From assembly GCA_964441265.1 (NCBI GenBank), contig CAYYKJ010000002.1:115422-179421 (forward strand): 64,000 bases of DNA, given 5' to 3'. Shown here one piece after another: positions 32,723 through 40,668 of this stretch (within the stretch, counting starts at the first letter, position 1; the number at the start of each line of letters is the position of its first letter). This DNA is from JAFGDH01 sp964441265. GTDB taxonomy: Archaea; Aenigmatarchaeota; Aenigmatarchaeia; QMZP01; QMZT01. The position numbers and the translations under genes were made by a program. A model generated the notes under the pieces. The model saw only the letters and a program-made list of their open reading frames with translations. It searched no databases and was not told the DNA's origin.

Positions 32723-34447
32723 TCAATTTCTGAAGTGCTTCTTCCTGTAGAACTCTATCAGCCTTTTTATCTCGGGGACCACCTTCCTGTTGTCCACCCC
32801 CGCCTTGGTCCTCTGCTGCACGTCTTCCAGGATCCTTGCCCCCTCAAGTACGGCATGCTCTATGTCCGTATCGGTCACGTTCACCTCGGGGTCGACCATC
32901 CGTCCTTCCGCGTGGAGTATCCTTTTTTTCTGGCCGCTCCTCTTGAAGTAATCGTTTATTGCCGCCCTCAGTGCCTTGTCTCCGAGAACCGAGCAGTGTA
33001 TCTTCCGGGCGGGCAGCCCTCCCAGGCGCCTGATTATGTCCCCGGGTTTTAATCTGAGAGCATCATCGATTTTCATCCCGCCGTTCTCGGTCACCATCAC
33101 CGAGAGCATGGAAGTGGAAGCGATCGCCGAGGCGCAGTTATGAACTGAAACCCCCTTTACTTTATAAATTTTAGGTTCTTCTGACAAACCTATATCAAAA
33201 ATTTTCCCCTTATAATCAGTTACAATAATCTTTTGAATAGGAATTAAGAAAGCGTGTTCAGCCTTATGATATTTGATCCTGGAATATCTGTGTTTTTTTC
33301 TAAATACCAGATTAATTTCCCCTTTATTAGAATATTTTTTACCTCTTATTATGAAATTTCTAGGTTCTCTGCAATGAATAGGAGCGAATATTTTATTTCT
33401 CGCGAGCATCATTTGCAATTGATTCGCAAGGTTCTCTTGTGAAGTTGAAATGAAATATTGTTCTTCCCAATTATCTTTTTGTTTAGTAACCCATCCATCA
33501 CCATTGACATAACTATCAACAATATACATCTGTTTTATTGGCGGTAAATTCATGACTTCAACGGAAAAATTCTTATTCCCGCGCGAGCCACCATGTTTTT
33601 TCAATAACCGCACAATATTTGGTTCATTTAATTGAAAACATAATACATTTTCTGTGTTTCTCTGGAAAATCTTATATTGCCATCTTTTTCTCTTGGCGAT
33701 TTTTTCAATATCTTTGAGATATTCAATTTCATGTAATCCAAAATAAAACAAAGCTCTGTTTTTTGAAGGGAGACTTCCATCCGAAACATAATAACCGAGT
33801 AATTTACATGTAGATACATCTAATTCTTTATCATCTTTAATTTTTTTATTAATTTTAAAAATTAGAAAATCACCGGATTTTAATTGGCTTGCTGATTTAA
33901 TTATGATTTGAGATTTTTCAATCTTATTTATATCGACTTCTGACCAGAGTGTTCCTTTTCTTCTGTCAATTTTTGCAACAGCTTTTCTTTCAATGCAGGG
34001 TAACGGATGATTAGGAGTTACAGAAAAATTGTAATATTTTGAAGTGGATAGGAGAAAAGTTAAAATTTTTCCGGAATAGTTTCTTTTCAGATTTTCTTCA
34101 ACTATCACAGACTTACCATCATCGTTAATAATAATCGAGTTAATAGTAATTTTATCTACCATTTCTGAGTTATAATCGGGTAGCATAATTTTCTCACCTG
34201 ATATTAATGAACCAAAGGTAGACCACTTGCATTCCTTGATCCGGTCGGTTTTCGGGTCGACCTTGATCCACATCTTCATGACATCCCCGCACGCCGGGCT
34301 ACCCACTATCCCTTCCCCGTCTGCCTTGTAGTTCTTTGATTCCTCTTCCGAGGTGAAGATGTTCTTCGGATGGAAGAAGTGCTCCTTCACCTGCTCAGAA
34401 TAGAACCAGTCCCTGTCCCCTGATTCAACGTCTCCTTTCCTTTCCAT
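32723..34447 (-). CDS. iscU: Fe-S cluster scaffold IscU interrupted by an intein
   Basis: A 574-residue precursor. Residues 1-79 and 438-574 make a complete IscU-like protein of 216 residues after splicing: cluster ligands Cys53 (GSPACGDVMKMWIKVD), Cys438 (CASAIASTS) and Cys485 (KIHCSVLGDKALRAAI). Residues 80-437 are an in-frame intein (separate entry), located between TFG and CASAIA, so the protein cannot bind a cluster normally until splicing. It lies downstream of iscS with a 4-nt gap. The C-terminal part (DIEHAVLEGARILEDVQQRT) is an extension of the usual roughly 130-residue IscU. IscS and IscU together assemble Fe-S clusters. Confidence 0.93.
   Translation of the reverse strand: MERKGDVESGDRDWFYSEQVKEHFFHPKNIFTSEEESKNYKADGEGIVGSPACGDVMKMWIKVDPKTDRIKECKWSTFGSLISGEKIMLPDYNSEMVDKITINSIIINDDGKSVIVEENLKRNYSGKILTFLLSTSKYYNFSVTPNHPLPCIERKAVAKIDRRKGTLWSEVDINKIEKSQIIIKSASQLKSGDFLIFKINKKIKDDKELDVSTCKLLGYYVSDGSLPSKNRALFYFGLHEIEYLKDIEKIAKRKRWQYKIFQRNTENVLCFQLNEPNIVRLLKKHGGSRGNKNFSVEVMNLPPIKQMYIVDSYVNGDGWVTKQKDNWEEQYFISTSQENLANQLQMMLARNKIFAPIHCREPRNFIIRGKKYSNKGEINLVFRKKHRYSRIKYHKAEHAFLIPIQKIIVTDYKGKIFDIGLSEEPKIYKVKGVSVHNCASAIASTSMLSVMVTENGGMKIDDALRLKPGDIIRRLGGLPARKIHCSVLGDKALRAAINDYFKRSGQKKRILHAEGRMVDPEVNVTDTDIEHAVLEGARILEDVQQRTKAGVDNRKVVPEIKRLIEFYRKKHFRN
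33137..34210 (-). mobile_element. Intein with LAGLIDADG homing endonuclease, in IscU
   Basis: 358 residues, Ser80 to Asn437 of the precursor. Block A: SLISGEKIMLPD, with Ser in place of the usual Cys1. Block B: SVTPNHPLPC (TxxH). Two LAGLIDADG motifs: LLGYYVSDGS (residues 217-226) and IVDSYVNGDGW (309-319). Block F: GKIFDIGLSEE. Block G: KGVSVHN followed by Cys438 as the +1 residue. The DNA is visibly AT-rich and uses A/T-ending codons, unlike the flanking exteins, which is a sign of later acquisition. The reading frame is intact throughout, so splicing and homing may both be active. Confidence 0.9.
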
Positions 34448-34451
34448 ATGA

Positions 34452-35630
34452 TCACTTCCTCAGCCTCTTCTCGTCGAACCTGACGGGCGAAAGAGCCCGG
34501 AGCCTCCTGACTATTTCAGGCAGGACCTTTAAGACGTAATCTATATCCTTCGCTGAAGTTTTTCTTCCCAGGGAAAAGCGTATGCTTCCGTGGGCGACTT
34601 CGTGGGGCTGACCCAGGGCAAGAATAACGTGTGACGGGTCGAGGGATTCGGAGGAGCATGCGGAGCCGGTCGAGGCATAGATCCCCTTCTTGTTCAGATA
34701 TAGCAGGAGGGACTCCCCCTCCACGTCAAGGAAAGATATGTTCGCGTTGTTCGGAAGCCTCGTCTTTGGATGGCCGTTCAGTATGGTTTTCGGGATCGTT
34801 TTCTGGATTCCCCTGATCAGCCTGTCCCGGAGCTTCGCGACCCTCTCGCTCTCCTCCTTTCTCATTCCCTGAGCTATGTCAAGGGCCTTTCCTATCCCTA
34901 CAATGCCCGGCACGTTCTCCGTTCCCGATCTCAGTCCGAACTCCTGCCCGCCCCCGTGCAGGATGGGATGGATCTTGATCCCCGATCTTACGAACAGGAT
35001 TCCCGTCCCCTTGGGGCCGTAGATTTTCGAGCCGTTCAGGGTCATCAGGTCAACATTAAGTTCTTTCGTGTCAAGAGAAACCCAGCACCCCGCCTGGCAG
35101 CCGTCCGTGTGGAAAGCGATCCCCTTCTTTTTCGCGATACTTCCGATTTTTTCTATCGGGGAGATAGTTCCGATTTCATTATTACAGTATATTATACTAA
35201 TCAAAATTGTGTCCTTCGTGACCGACTTCTCGACATCATTCGGGTCGACCATCCCGTGTTTGTCCACGTCCAGATACGTGACCTTTGCCCCCTCGTTCTC
35301 CTCCAGGTATCTGCAGGAATCCAGGACTGCGTGGTGTTCTATCCTCGAGGTGATTATGTGGTTTCCCTTCTTCCGGTTCGCGCGGTATACCCCCTTTATC
35401 GCGAGGTTCACGCTCTCTGTCCCGGAGCCGGTGAATATGATCTCCCCGGGGTCGGCGTTCAGGATTCCGGCCACCTTCTCCCTTGAAGACTCCACGGCCC
35501 TCCTCGCCATGAGTCCCATGTCGTGAAGGGAATTGGGATTGCCGTAGTCCCTCGAAAAGAAGGGTTTCATGGCTTCCATGACCCTGGGATCCACGCGGGT
35601 GGTGGCGGAGTTGTCCATATACGTTCCCAT
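34452..35630 (-). CDS. iscS: Cysteine desulfurase IscS/NifS
   Basis: A 392-residue PLP enzyme that supplies sulfur for Fe-S assembly. The N-terminus YMDNSATTRVDPRV is typical. The PLP-binding Lys is K202 in GSKIYGPKGTG and the catalytic Cys is C325 in YASTGSACSSESLDP, which is the class I (IscS-like) arrangement. HTDGCQAGCW precedes the PLP Lys. It is the first gene of the iscS-iscU operon and shares an AT-rich promoter region with the divergent Lrp-like regulator. Confidence 0.95.
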   Translation of the reverse strand: MGTYMDNSATTRVDPRVMEAMKPFFSRDYGNPNSLHDMGLMARRAVESSREKVAGILNADPGEIIFTGSGTESVNLAIKGVYRANRKKGNHIITSRIEHHAVLDSCRYLEENEGAKVTYLDVDKHGMVDPNDVEKSVTKDTILISIIYCNNEIGTISPIEKIGSIAKKKGIAFHTDGCQAGCWVSLDTKELNVDLMTLNGSKIYGPKGTGILFVRSGIKIHPILHGGGQEFGLRSGTENVPGIVGIGKALDIAQGMRKEESERVAKLRDRLIRGIQKTIPKTILNGHPKTRLPNNANISFLDVEGESLLLYLNKKGIYASTGSACSSESLDPSHVILALGQPHEVAHGSIRFSLGRKTSAKDIDYVLKVLPEIVRRLRALSPVRFDEKRLRK

Positions 35631-35660
35631 TATATCACAATATTATAGATAAACCGATAA

Positions 35661-35693
35661 ATATATATAAATATTTTTCCTATAAAATATAGT
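35661..35693 (+). promoter_or_regulatory. TATA box of the Lrp-like gene; leaderless start
   Basis: ATATATATAAATATTT at 35661-35676 is centred about 27 nt before the ATG at 35694, so the transcript is probably leaderless. TATAAAATAT is also present just before the start. The AT-rich stretch may also serve the divergent iscS gene. Confidence 0.55.
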
Positions 35694-36233
35694 ATGATAA
35701 TGGAAAAACTGGGCATAGACGAGAAGGACGCCAGGATAATAAACCTGTTCGTCAGCAATCCACGGATCACCCAGAAGGAGATTGCCAGGCACCTCGGGGT
35801 AACTCAGCCATCGGTCAACGCCAGGATACGCTCCCTTCTCCGCAGGGGCATAATGAAATTCCATGCTGGGGTATGCCTGCGAAACAGCGGCCTTTACCTC
35901 GCCAGGGTGGACTTCACCGCCAAGAACGCGAGCAGCGTGTTGGAGAAGATCAGGAACTGCACCTTCTTCGTTAACGGCTTCATAATGTCCGGGAAGAACA
36001 ACGTCTCCGTATTCCTGGTCGGCGAGAATCTCAGCAAGATAAACGAGATCGTGAGGGACGTTATAAAGAAGGACAGCGAGGTCTCCGACGTCAGCGTCAA
36101 TCTGGTCGTCTCGGGCGCCTCTGATTATCCGGTAAAGATCAATTTCTCCCACGAGCTGGAGCTCATGGACAGCAAATGCCCGCACAATAACGAGGTCTGC
36201 AGGAAATGCAGGAAGGTTCTGGGTAGGAAATGA
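35694..36233 (+). CDS. Lrp/AsnC-type regulator with C-terminal metal site
   Basis: A 179-residue protein. Residues 7-60 form a winged HTH of the Lrp/AsnC class (DEKDARIINLFVSNPRITQKE then HLGVTQPSVNARIRSLLRRG); residues 60-145 are a ligand-binding-like alpha/beta region. The C-terminus ends in C162-x-H164-x4-C169-x2-C172 (KCPHNNEVCRKCRK), a likely zinc, iron or Fe-S site. It is divergent from iscS-iscU, with an intergenic distance of 63 nt, so control of that operon is likely. The sensed signal is unknown. Confidence 0.8.
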   Translation: MIMEKLGIDEKDARIINLFVSNPRITQKEIARHLGVTQPSVNARIRSLLRRGIMKFHAGVCLRNSGLYLARVDFTAKNASSVLEKIRNCTFFVNGFIMSGKNNVSVFLVGENLSKINEIVRDVIKKDSEVSDVSVNLVVSGASDYPVKINFSHELELMDSKCPHNNEVCRKCRKVLGRK

Positions 36234-36246
36234 AAATAAATAAAAT

Positions 36247-36509
36247 CCCGAGGGGGAGATTTGTTCCAGCCCTTGCCTTTTGGGGCATCCTTCCTTTCCG
36301 GAAGGGCTGATTGAACTCCCGGCCTATCGGTTTCCTTTGAGCGACTGCGATTGGCAAGCACATTCATAAAACCGAGGTCTTATATCACCATGCGCTCGTC
36401 TTTGACCGGAATGGAAGAGATAGCTCCGATCCTCCATTCCAACAGCCGATCGCTCTTCCAGATTGCTCATTCCTTCGAGAATCCCGAAGGGATTCTGAGC
36501 TACCTCGGG
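36247..36509 (-). ncRNA. Candidate structured non-coding RNA
   Basis: A 330-nt gene-free stretch (36234-36563) holds a strongly folding sequence. On the minus strand the ends pair perfectly: 36503-36511 (CCTCGGGAT) with 36245-36253 (ATCCCGAGG), nine bp. Inside are AGAATCC-loop-GGATTCT (about 36478-36496), TGGAAGAG paired with CTCTTCCA across about 48 nt (about 36410-36460), and CCTTCC-loop-GGAAGG (about 36290-36306). TATA-like ATTTAAAT at 36535-36542 lies 27-29 nt before the 5' end, and the 3' end is followed by T-rich TTTTATTTATTTT. It does not match tRNA, SRP or the conserved RNase P motifs that I can recall. Orientation is favoured by the TATA box, not proven. Confidence 0.45.
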
Positions 36510-36534
36510 ATATTAGTATAATGGAAGCCAGCAA

Positions 36535-36542
36535 ATTTAAAT
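36535..36542 (-). promoter_or_regulatory. TATA box of the candidate ncRNA
   Basis: ATTTAAAT on the minus strand, centred about 29 nt upstream of the first paired base of the putative RNA. No protein start fits the same spacing. Confidence 0.4.
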
Positions 36543-36563
36543 GTTTGGAGTGGCGAAAGAACA

Positions 36564-37916
36564 TCACTTAACTATTATCTGGTCGGAGGACACCCTGAAC
36601 CTGCGGTCGGAATCGTCCCTGAATGTGAGGTGCGCCTTGGGCATCTTGAGTTCCGCTCCTATGAGGGGCTTGAGCTTGTAGGATAACAGCACGTCTCCCC
36701 TGGCCTTGAGATCGCCTATCCTCCATATGAGCTCTGTTCCCGATTCCGATGCCCTTATTACGGGCTTGGGCCCGTCGAAGTTCTCGTCAACTCTCGCCAG
36801 GGGGGATATGGTGTCCTTGACCATGGTGTTCCTGACGTCCCTGGAAAGGGATCCCTTGACCTCGAGAACTATGAGCTTCTCTCCCTTCTTCTTGAAATAA
36901 TGCTTCTTTATCCTGGGCTTGGAAACCTTTATCAGGCTCAGCCCCACCAGGCCCAGCACGCATATTCCCACCACGAACCAGAGCACGTACGCGGGCCAGT
37001 ACTCTATGCGGTATTTGATGTATACCGGCTCTCCCGTGGCCAGCCCCTTCAGCATCCACTGGTAGGTGACCTGGGGGCCTTCGGATATCTCGTTGTCCGG
37101 CCTGTCCTCGAAGGTGACCCACTGGCTGGATGGGACCACCTCCCTGAGCAGGTAGTTCTCCTCGATGTTGCCCTGGTTCTCCACAAGTATCTCCACCTCC
37201 TCCACGAAGGGGTTGGAGGTCGTCTTCCTGGTCTTTATGACGTTGTGCAGGGGCTGCACCTCGAAATAGTCCTCCTTGTAGAGATTTATTTCGGGTATGC
37301 TGGCCTCCACCTTGTATTTTCCGGATTTTAAATCGCCTATGTAAATTTCTTCTTCTACCTTCTCGTTTCCCTTCACCGCGGAGGATTTGGTGATGTACTT
37401 CACCCTGTTCCCTTCGCTGTCCATCACCTTGAAATCGATGTAAAGCGTCGTTTCCTTCAGGGCGAAGGCGTCCACGGAAAGTTTCAGATTCTCTCCTTCC
37501 ACGCTGGACCAGAAGTTCTTTATATCGATGTTCCTGGGCACTATGACAGAGAGGAAGACCTTGTCCGACGCCCTTATGTCGGGGTTGTTCTTGGAGAAAA
37601 CCTCCACGTCATACACATAGGATCCGTTTTCGTCAGGAAAAATTATAAGATCGACCACCTCGGTCTGGAGGGGATCGAGTTTCACGTAATACCTTTCCAG
37701 GTTGACCCATTCCAGGTTATCACCGGAAACTGAAATCACGAAGGCGTCCTCGTGATTAGCGTCGTTTTCTATGTTCAGCCCGAATGTTGCTGTCTGTCCC
37801 ACCTCGGTGGTTGCCGTGGCCGGAACCGGTGTGAATTCCAAGGCATTCGCACCCACGGGTACAAGTAGCATTATACTCAGAATTATACTCAGAATTAACA
37901 GCGCCTTCCTTATCAT
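36564..37916 (-). CDS. Secreted/membrane-anchored surface protein with Ig-like domains
   Basis: A 450-residue protein. It has a Sec signal peptide (MIRKALLILSIILSIMLLVP to NALEF), extracellular beta-rich Ig-like regions of the NEW3/DUF11 style (TEVGQTATFGLNIENDANHE, VEILVENQGNIEENYLL), one transmembrane helix (VLWFVVGICVLGLVGLSL, about residues 312-330) and a cytoplasmic C-terminal beta-rich domain (LIVLEVKGSLSRDVRNTMVK to the end). The function is unknown; it is probably a surface or sensor protein. Confidence 0.75.
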   Translation of the reverse strand: MIRKALLILSIILSIMLLVPVGANALEFTPVPATATTEVGQTATFGLNIENDANHEDAFVISVSGDNLEWVNLERYYVKLDPLQTEVVDLIIFPDENGSYVYDVEVFSKNNPDIRASDKVFLSVIVPRNIDIKNFWSSVEGENLKLSVDAFALKETTLYIDFKVMDSEGNRVKYITKSSAVKGNEKVEEEIYIGDLKSGKYKVEASIPEINLYKEDYFEVQPLHNVIKTRKTTSNPFVEEVEILVENQGNIEENYLLREVVPSSQWVTFEDRPDNEISEGPQVTYQWMLKGLATGEPVYIKYRIEYWPAYVLWFVVGICVLGLVGLSLIKVSKPRIKKHYFKKKGEKLIVLEVKGSLSRDVRNTMVKDTISPLARVDENFDGPKPVIRASESGTELIWRIGDLKARGDVLLSYKLKPLIGAELKMPKAHLTFRDDSDRRFRVSSDQIIVK

Positions 37917-38013
37917 GTTGTTTACTTGAATCTTAAATTTATATTATTATCACTGGCCGTGAGAAACCTTTTTAACTGTTAATCTTTTATTGGAGATAAG
38001 GGAAAGAATAAAC

Positions 38014-38682
38014 ATGAAGCCGGTTTTTCTTATAAACTGCAAGGCATACGAGCAGGGGACGGGGAAGAACGCCCTCAAAGTGGCCAAAGCAGCGGAAAGG
38101 GTGGCCAAGGAGAGAGGCGTGAGAATAATAATCTCGGTCCAGCCCACGGACATATTCCGGGTGTCGGAAGCGGTGAAGATGCCGGTTTACGCTGAGCACA
38201 TTGATCCCGAGAAACCGGGAAGCGTTACGGGTCACATACCCCCCGAATCCGCCAAGAAGGCAGGAGCCAAGGGCACGCTCATCTCCCATGCAGAAAGGAG
38301 ACTGGATATGAAGACAATAGAGAAAACCATAGAGAGATGCAGGGAAACGGGACTCACCACCGTGGTGTGCGCCCCCGATACGGATGACGCTCTGAGAATC
38401 GCTGAAATGGGTCCGGATTACGTCGCCTACGAGGATCCCGGCCTGATAGGTACCGGAAGATCGATATCCCAGGCAAAGCCGGAAAGCGTCCGGAGGTTCG
38501 CCGAGGGAGTCCGGAGGGTCAATCCGAAGGCAGTCCCTCTATGCGGGGCGGGGGTCTCTGCTTCCCGGGACGTGGAGTCCGCCCTGAAACTGGGGACAGA
38601 GGGCGTCCTGGTCGCTTCCGCGGTGGTGAAGGCAAAAGACCCTTACAAAGCAATAAAGGAGATCGCGGGAGGATTCGAATAA
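38014..38682 (+). CDS. tpiA: Triosephosphate isomerase (archaeal type)
   Basis: A 222-residue TIM barrel, the short archaeal form. KPVFLINCKAYEQGTGKNAL is the N-terminal active-site strand with the catalytic Lys region; HAERRLDMK holds the catalytic His; YEDPGLIGTGRSIS holds the catalytic Glu and loop 6; and LCGAGVSASRD is the phosphate-binding strand. It interconverts dihydroxyacetone phosphate and glyceraldehyde-3-phosphate. The ATG at 38014 is preferred to a TTG upstream. It is followed by the HIT gene after 1 nt. Confidence 0.95.
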   Translation: MKPVFLINCKAYEQGTGKNALKVAKAAERVAKERGVRIIISVQPTDIFRVSEAVKMPVYAEHIDPEKPGSVTGHIPPESAKKAGAKGTLISHAERRLDMKTIEKTIERCRETGLTTVVCAPDTDDALRIAEMGPDYVAYEDPGLIGTGRSISQAKPESVRRFAEGVRRVNPKAVPLCGAGVSASRDVESALKLGTEGVLVASAVVKAKDPYKAIKEIAGGFE

Positions 38683-38683
38683 C

Positions 38684-39178
38684 ATGGTTTTCAAAAATTA
38701 CATCTATGCCAGGGGGAGGGAGAAATGGATAAAAGGAAAGAAGCCCGATGGATGCGTTTTCTGCAACATCGCTAGGGACGACCCCAAAACGGAGAAGAAG
38801 GTGCTTTACAAGGACGATGATTTCATGGTCATCATGAACCTCTTCCCCTACAACGCGGGCCATCTCCAGGTGGTCCCCGTGAAACACGTGGTTTTCCTGG
38901 AGGACCTCAAAAAAAAGGAATACATCAGGTTCTTTGAGCTGGCGGGTAAATCGGTAGAACTCCTCAAAAAGGTCTATTCGCCCCCGGGGTTCAATATAGG
39001 AATCAACATGGGCGGCGACGTGGCTGGAGCCTCTGTCCTCCATCTCCATGCCCACATAGTCCCCCGTTACCCGAGGGACGCTGGATTCGTCGAGACGACG
39101 TCCGACACGAAGGTCATACCGGAGACGGTTGAAGACAGCTTCAAAAAGCTGAAGAAGCATTCCAAAATGCTGAAATAG
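38684..39178 (+). CDS. HIT-family nucleotide hydrolase
   Basis: A 164-residue histidine-triad protein: HLHAHIVPR (H-x-H-x-H) near residue 127, the CVFCNIARD Cys-pair (C24-x2-C27) typical of FHIT/HIT members, and GHLQVVPVKHV. Family members hydrolyse dinucleoside polyphosphates or adenylated conjugates. It is coupled to tpiA. Confidence 0.92.
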   Translation: MVFKNYIYARGREKWIKGKKPDGCVFCNIARDDPKTEKKVLYKDDDFMVIMNLFPYNAGHLQVVPVKHVVFLEDLKKKEYIRFFELAGKSVELLKKVYSPPGFNIGINMGGDVAGASVLHLHAHIVPRYPRDAGFVETTSDTKVIPETVEDSFKKLKKHSKMLK

Positions 39179-39179
39179 A

Positions 39180-40667
39180 TCACTTTCCGGGCTTGTTTTT
39201 CTTGAATATTATGGTGTGGACCTTGGTCATCTCCTGGAGGCTGTGCCTGATTCCTTCCCTTCCTATCCCGGAATCCTTGTCCCCGCCGAAGGGGAAAAGC
39301 CCCAGCCCGTGCGAGGGAGAGGCATTTATGCTCACGGTCCCGTCCTCCAGCCTGAGGCCGGCGTCCAGGGCCTTGTCTATGTCCTTGGTGAATATGCTGG
39401 CGTCCAGTCCGTAGTCACTCTCATTAGCCAGGCTTATTGCCTCCTCGTAGTTCTTCACCCTGATTATGGTGACCACCGGACCGAAGGTCTCCTCCCACGC
39501 GATCTTCATCTTGGGGGTGACGTTGTCCAGAACAGTCGGCTCGTAGAAAAGATCTTCGTATCTCCCTCCCTTGAGGAGCTTGGCCCCCCAGCGTATGGCA
39601 TCCTGGACGAGCTTGTCGACCTTTTCCACAGCTGATTTGCTTATGAGCGGACCTATCATCGTCTTTTTCTTGCGGGGGTCGCCCATCTTCCAGTTCTTTA
39701 GCTCTTTGAGGACCTTCCTGACGAACTTGTCAGCTATATCATCCTCTATCAGTATCCTCGATATGGCGTCGCACCTCTGCCCGGAAAATGTCAGAGCCCC
39801 TTTGAGGCACTCCTTCACCGCGAGGTCCATGTCGCAGTCCTTCAGGACTATGGCCGGGGCCTTCCCCCCCAGCTCCAGATGGATCTTTTTCATCCCGCAT
39901 ATCTGGGCTATGTGCTTCCCCACCGAGGTCGAGCCCGTGAAGGAGATCATGTTGATCTTGGGGTGGTTGACCAGATAGTCGCCTATGCCGGAACCGCTCC
40001 CGGTGATGACGTTGAACGCTCCCCTGGGAATCCCGGCCACTTCCATGAGGCGGGCGAGCATGAGCATGCACACTGGGTTTTTTGAGGCGGGTTTGCATAT
40101 CACCGAGTTACCGGCGGCTATCGCCGGGGCTATCTTGCATACGGCTATGTGTAGCGGATAATTGAACGGCGAAACTGCCAGCACGGTTCCCACGGGCTGC
40201 CTGATGACCATGGCGAACTTGTCGAACTTGTGAGGGGAAAGGTCGCCGGTTATCTCTTCCCCGTATATCTCCTTGCATTCTTCGGAGGAATAGAACAGCC
40301 TTTCCGCTGCCGCCTTGACCTCCCCCTCAGTCACCGACACGGGTTTTCCCGATTCAGCGACTATCATATCTACGATTTCATCCTTATGCTCGAGAATCAG
40401 CTCTCCGGTCTTCTGGAGTATTGCGGCCCGGTGGACCGCCCTCATCTCGGATATTTCGTCCTTTGCCCCGTAGGCCGCTTTTACGGCCTTCCTGGCGTCA
40501 TCTATGTTCCCCGCCTGGCCGTATCCGATCGTCTTCCCGTTCGCCGGGTTGGATATCCTGAAGGTCTCCCCGGTCTTGGATTCGGTCCACTCCCCGTCCA
40601 TGAACATCTTGTAGACGGATTTCCTCCTCTTCCTCTTTTTTATGGGCTTGAAGACTTTGCTTCCCAT
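39180..40667 (-). CDS. Aldehyde dehydrogenase, possible non-phosphorylating GAPDH (GAPN)
   Basis: A 495-residue NAD(P)-dependent aldehyde dehydrogenase. Catalytic Cys299 in GALTFSGQRCDAISR, general base Glu265 in HLELGGKAP, and the cofactor strand FTGSTSVGKHIA. VSPFNYPLHIA and KPASKNPVCM are standard. An extra basic N-terminus (GSKVFKPIKKRKRRKSVYK) precedes the fold. Its location next to FBP aldolase/phosphatase and close to TpiA suggests glyceraldehyde-3-phosphate as substrate, but the class includes many other specificities. The start is 2 nt after the FBP aldolase/phosphatase stop, so they share a transcript. Confidence 0.88.
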   Translation of the reverse strand: MGSKVFKPIKKRKRRKSVYKMFMDGEWTESKTGETFRISNPANGKTIGYGQAGNIDDARKAVKAAYGAKDEISEMRAVHRAAILQKTGELILEHKDEIVDMIVAESGKPVSVTEGEVKAAAERLFYSSEECKEIYGEEITGDLSPHKFDKFAMVIRQPVGTVLAVSPFNYPLHIAVCKIAPAIAAGNSVICKPASKNPVCMLMLARLMEVAGIPRGAFNVITGSGSGIGDYLVNHPKINMISFTGSTSVGKHIAQICGMKKIHLELGGKAPAIVLKDCDMDLAVKECLKGALTFSGQRCDAISRILIEDDIADKFVRKVLKELKNWKMGDPRKKKTMIGPLISKSAVEKVDKLVQDAIRWGAKLLKGGRYEDLFYEPTVLDNVTPKMKIAWEETFGPVVTIIRVKNYEEAISLANESDYGLDASIFTKDIDKALDAGLRLEDGTVSINASPSHGLGLFPFGGDKDSGIGREGIRHSLQEMTKVHTIIFKKNKPGK

Positions 40668-40668
40668 C

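Noticed and set aside
33137..34210. Mis-assembly or inserted foreign gene fragment in iscU
   Set aside because: The AT-rich insert is exactly in frame with intein blocks A, B, F, G, and two LAGLIDADG motifs, and the flanks rejoin a perfect IscU; an intein is the simplest reading.
36247..36509. RNase P RNA
   Set aside because: The GAGGAAAGUCC-type and ACAGAA-type conserved motifs were not found, although a multi-helix RNA of this length would fit. An Rfam scan would settle it.
36380..36520. A tRNA gene, suggested by CCGAGGTAGCTCAG at one end and ACCTCGG at the other on the minus strand
   Set aside because: No T-arm (GTTCNANNC-type) or anticodon arm at the right spacing, and the distance between the ends is too long even with an intron of usual type; pairing is better explained by the larger RNA.
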